Below are positions 5,977 through 7,610 of a stretch of 7,610 nucleotides of DNA, piece after piece. The notes beneath the pieces are model-generated. The model ran no database searches, was not told where the DNA came from, and saw nothing but the letters and a program-made list of their open reading frames with translations. The translations under genes were made by a program, and so were the position numbers. Source of the stretch: an uncultured Prevotellaceae bacterium (GTDB lineage: Bacteria; Bacteroidota; Bacteroidia; Bacteroidales; Bacteroidaceae); contig CAMNHS010000065.1 of the NCBI GenBank assembly GCA_946539635.1, forward strand, positions 1-7,610, read 5' to 3'. Numbering within the stretch: the stretch's first letter is position 1; each line of letters starts with the position of its first letter.

Positions 5977-7610
5977 TGAATCCATTAATTGGTTTAACTG
6001 GTAACCATAGTGACATCGACGTAACCCTCCGTGATGCTTACCATAAACAGATAGTAAGAGCTGGCGGTGTGCCTGTCATTATACCACCTGTTGATGACGA
6101 ACAGGTTATTATCGACACTTTAGAGCGTCTGGACGGTATCATCTTTACTGGAGGTGGTGACTTCGACCCAAAATGGTTTGGTGAGGCTCCCCATCCAAAA
6201 CTTGGTACTATAAATGCTGTCAGAGACCATGCAGAACTGCTTACAGCGAAGCATGCCTACAACCGCAATATTCCAATATTAGGAATATGCAGGGGGGCCC
6301 AAACTATTGCCATAGCTCTTGACGGACATATAGCACAGGATATCAGCGATAGGACAACACATAATCACTCACAAGAGGAAGACAGACCTGTCACCACCCA
6401 TGAGGTAAACATCTCCGATGACTCTATCCTATCCGCTATCTATTCTTCACCCAAACTAAAAGTTAATTCTTTCCATCATCAGGCTGTTGATAATCCAGGA
6501 AAGCGTTTCAAAACTACTGCCACTTCTCCTGACGGCATTATCGAGGCAATAGAAAGCACTGAGCACAAACCCATAATGGGAGTTCAGTGGCATCCGGAAT
6601 GGCTTGAAAATGACGGCCTTCCTATTTTCCAATGGCTTGTAAACGAGGCTCGTACCTTTCAACAGGCAAAGGCGCTGCATCAGCATATCATAACCCTTGA
6701 TACCCATTGTGATACACCAATGTTCTTCCCTAAGGGTATCGACTTCCTGAAACGTGACCCGAACATCCTTGTTGACCTTCCTAAAATGACAGAGGGACAT
6801 CAGGATGCTACTATTATGGTGGCTTATATCCCCCAGAAATATGATGAGGGTTCACCGAAAGAATATGCCGACAGTATCTTCGATAAAATCGGGCAAATCG
6901 TAGATAGAGCACCCGAGCGCCTTGCTCTTGCTCAAACAGAGGAGGATATCATCCTAAATAAGAAGGCTGGCAAGAAGAGCATCCTTTTGGGCATCGAAAA
7001 CGGCCTTGCCATTGAGGATGATATAAAGAATTTGCAGCACTTTGCCGAACGTGGCATTGTGTATATGACCCTGTGTCATAATGGCGACAACCTTATCTGC
7101 GATTCTGCCAAAGGTAACAATACTCATGGTGGAGTATCAGAATATGGAGAAAAGGTTATACACGAAATGAATCGTCTTGGCATCATGGTTGACCTTTCAC
7201 ATGGTGGTGAGAAGTCATTTTATGATGCCTTGGAGATAAGCAAGACCCCTATTGTCTGCTCACATTCTAACTGTAAAGCCTTGTGCGACCATCCTCGTAA
7301 CCTTACTGATGACCAACTAAAGGCTATCGCAAGAGTTGGAGGCGTTGCACACACAACCTTCTATCCTGGATTCCTGCGTAAAGACGGGGAAGCAAGTATT
7401 CTCGATGGAATCGCTCATTTAGAGCATGCCATAAAGATAATGGGCATAGACCATGTAGGCATCGGTACAGACTTTGATGGCGATGGTGGTGTGCCTGGAA
7501 TGGCTTGTGCCTCAGATGCCATCAACTTCACCATGCACCTGCTCCGCAAGCGTTTCTCTGAAGAAGATATCAGAAAGATATGGGGCGGAAACTGGCTGAG
7601 AGTGATGAAA
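5976..7610 (+). CDS. PuuD-type gamma-glutamyl hydrolase / M19 dipeptidase fusion (3' end outside window)
   Basis: One uninterrupted frame of 545 codons runs off the right edge with no stop. Residues 1 to about 228 form a class I glutamine amidotransferase-like (peptidase C26) domain. It has FTGGGDFDP (57-65), nucleophile Cys105 in GICRGAQ, VNSFHHQAV (163-171) and QWHPE (204-208) supplying His206 and Glu208. This matches PuuD-like hydrolases of gamma-glutamyl bonds. From about 237 a peptidase M19 (renal dipeptidase) domain follows. Its metal and active-site residues are His244 and Asp246 (DTHCD), Glu341 (IENG), His409 (DLSHGG), His430 (CSHSN), Arg441 (HPRN) and Asp499 (GIGTDFDG). The GGNWLRVM at the window end is the M19 C-terminal motif, so probably only a few tens of residues are missing. 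There is no signal peptide, so it should be cytoplasmic, unlike many M19 enzymes. Substrate unknown; sequential cleavage of gamma-glutamyl peptides is inferred. Its ATG overlaps the regulator stop. Confidence 0.92.
   Translation, partial: MNPLIGLTGNHSDIDVTLRDAYHKQIVRAGGVPVIIPPVDDEQVIIDTLERLDGIIFTGGGDFDPKWFGEAPHPKLGTINAVRDHAELLTAKHAYNRNIPILGICRGAQTIAIALDGHIAQDISDRTTHNHSQEEDRPVTTHEVNISDDSILSAIYSSPKLKVNSFHHQAVDNPGKRFKTTATSPDGIIEAIESTEHKPIMGVQWHPEWLENDGLPIFQWLVNEARTFQQAKALHQHIITLDTHCDTPMFFPKGIDFLKRDPNILVDLPKMTEGHQDATIMVAYIPQKYDEGSPKEYADSIFDKIGQIVDRAPERLALAQTEEDIILNKKAGKKSILLGIENGLAIEDDIKNLQHFAERGIVYMTLCHNGDNLICDSAKGNNTHGGVSEYGEKVIHEMNRLGIMVDLSHGGEKSFYDALEISKTPIVCSHSNCKALCDHPRNLTDDQLKAIARVGGVAHTTFYPGFLRKDGEASILDGIAHLEHAIKIMGIDHVGIGTDFDGDGGVPGMACASDAINFTMHLLRKRFSEEDIRKIWGGNWLRVMK

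Noticed and set aside
5989..6004. Imperfect palindrome GGTTTAACTGGTAACC near the start of the fusion gene, considered as a binding site for the Lrp-like regulator.
   Set aside because: Only the outer four bases on each side pair, and it lies within coding sequence. Too weak to call an operator.
6456..6800. A 114-codon minus-strand frame inside the last gene.
   Set aside because: It is antisense to the conserved GATase-M19 fusion, whose frame carries catalytic motifs on both sides of it.
5976..7610. Two separate genes (hydrolase and dipeptidase) instead of one fusion.
   Set aside because: The frame is continuous across the 229-236 linker with no stop; I checked the reading phase at several points along it and it stays the same to the window end.

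Overview
This is a densely packed chromosomal segment of core genes, most likely from a Bacteroidales bacterium; a Prevotella- or Bacteroides-like genome is my best guess. The grounds are the protein sequence types (SufD/SufS, RuvB, YbeY and the Lrp-like regulator all read as Bacteroidetes forms), two promoters matching the Bacteroidetes TAnnTTTG consensus, the near absence of Shine-Dalgarno sequences, and moderately AT-rich DNA. I see no mobile elements, RNA genes, CRISPR arrays or signs of recent transfer.

Layout: (A) 1-2629, plus strand: the 3' end of an iron-sulfur cluster assembly operon. It holds sufD (cut by the left edge), then sufS (cysteine desulfurase), then a SpoU/TrmH-family RNA 2'-O-methyltransferase. 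Each start overlaps the previous stop. (B) 2589-3536, minus strand: a multi-pass membrane protein of the PAP2 superfamily, convergent with and overlapping the methyltransferase by 41 bp. (C) 3537-3641: a short divergent promoter region feeding both the PAP2 gene and ruvB. (D) 3642-7610, plus strand: a tightly coupled operon of ruvB (Holliday junction helicase), coaD (coenzyme A synthesis), ybeY (rRNA endonuclease), an Lrp/AsnC-type regulator, and a long reading frame that leaves the right edge of the window still open.

That last gene is the most interesting item. It fuses an N-terminal class I glutamine amidotransferase-like (peptidase C26, PuuD-type) gamma-glutamyl hydrolase to a C-terminal peptidase M19 (renal or membrane dipeptidase) domain, with the catalytic residues of both visible. 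My inference is a two-step enzyme: the first domain opens a gamma-glutamyl bond and the second cleaves the dipeptide released. The Lrp-like regulator directly upstream is translationally coupled to it and may control it.

Secondary points: a cysteine-rich SufD tail written across the sufS start codons, a PAP2 protein lacking the usual phosphatase arginine, a YbeY with Asp in place of the third zinc-ligand His, and an almost leaderless ruvB. No stretch over 300 bases lacks a gene.
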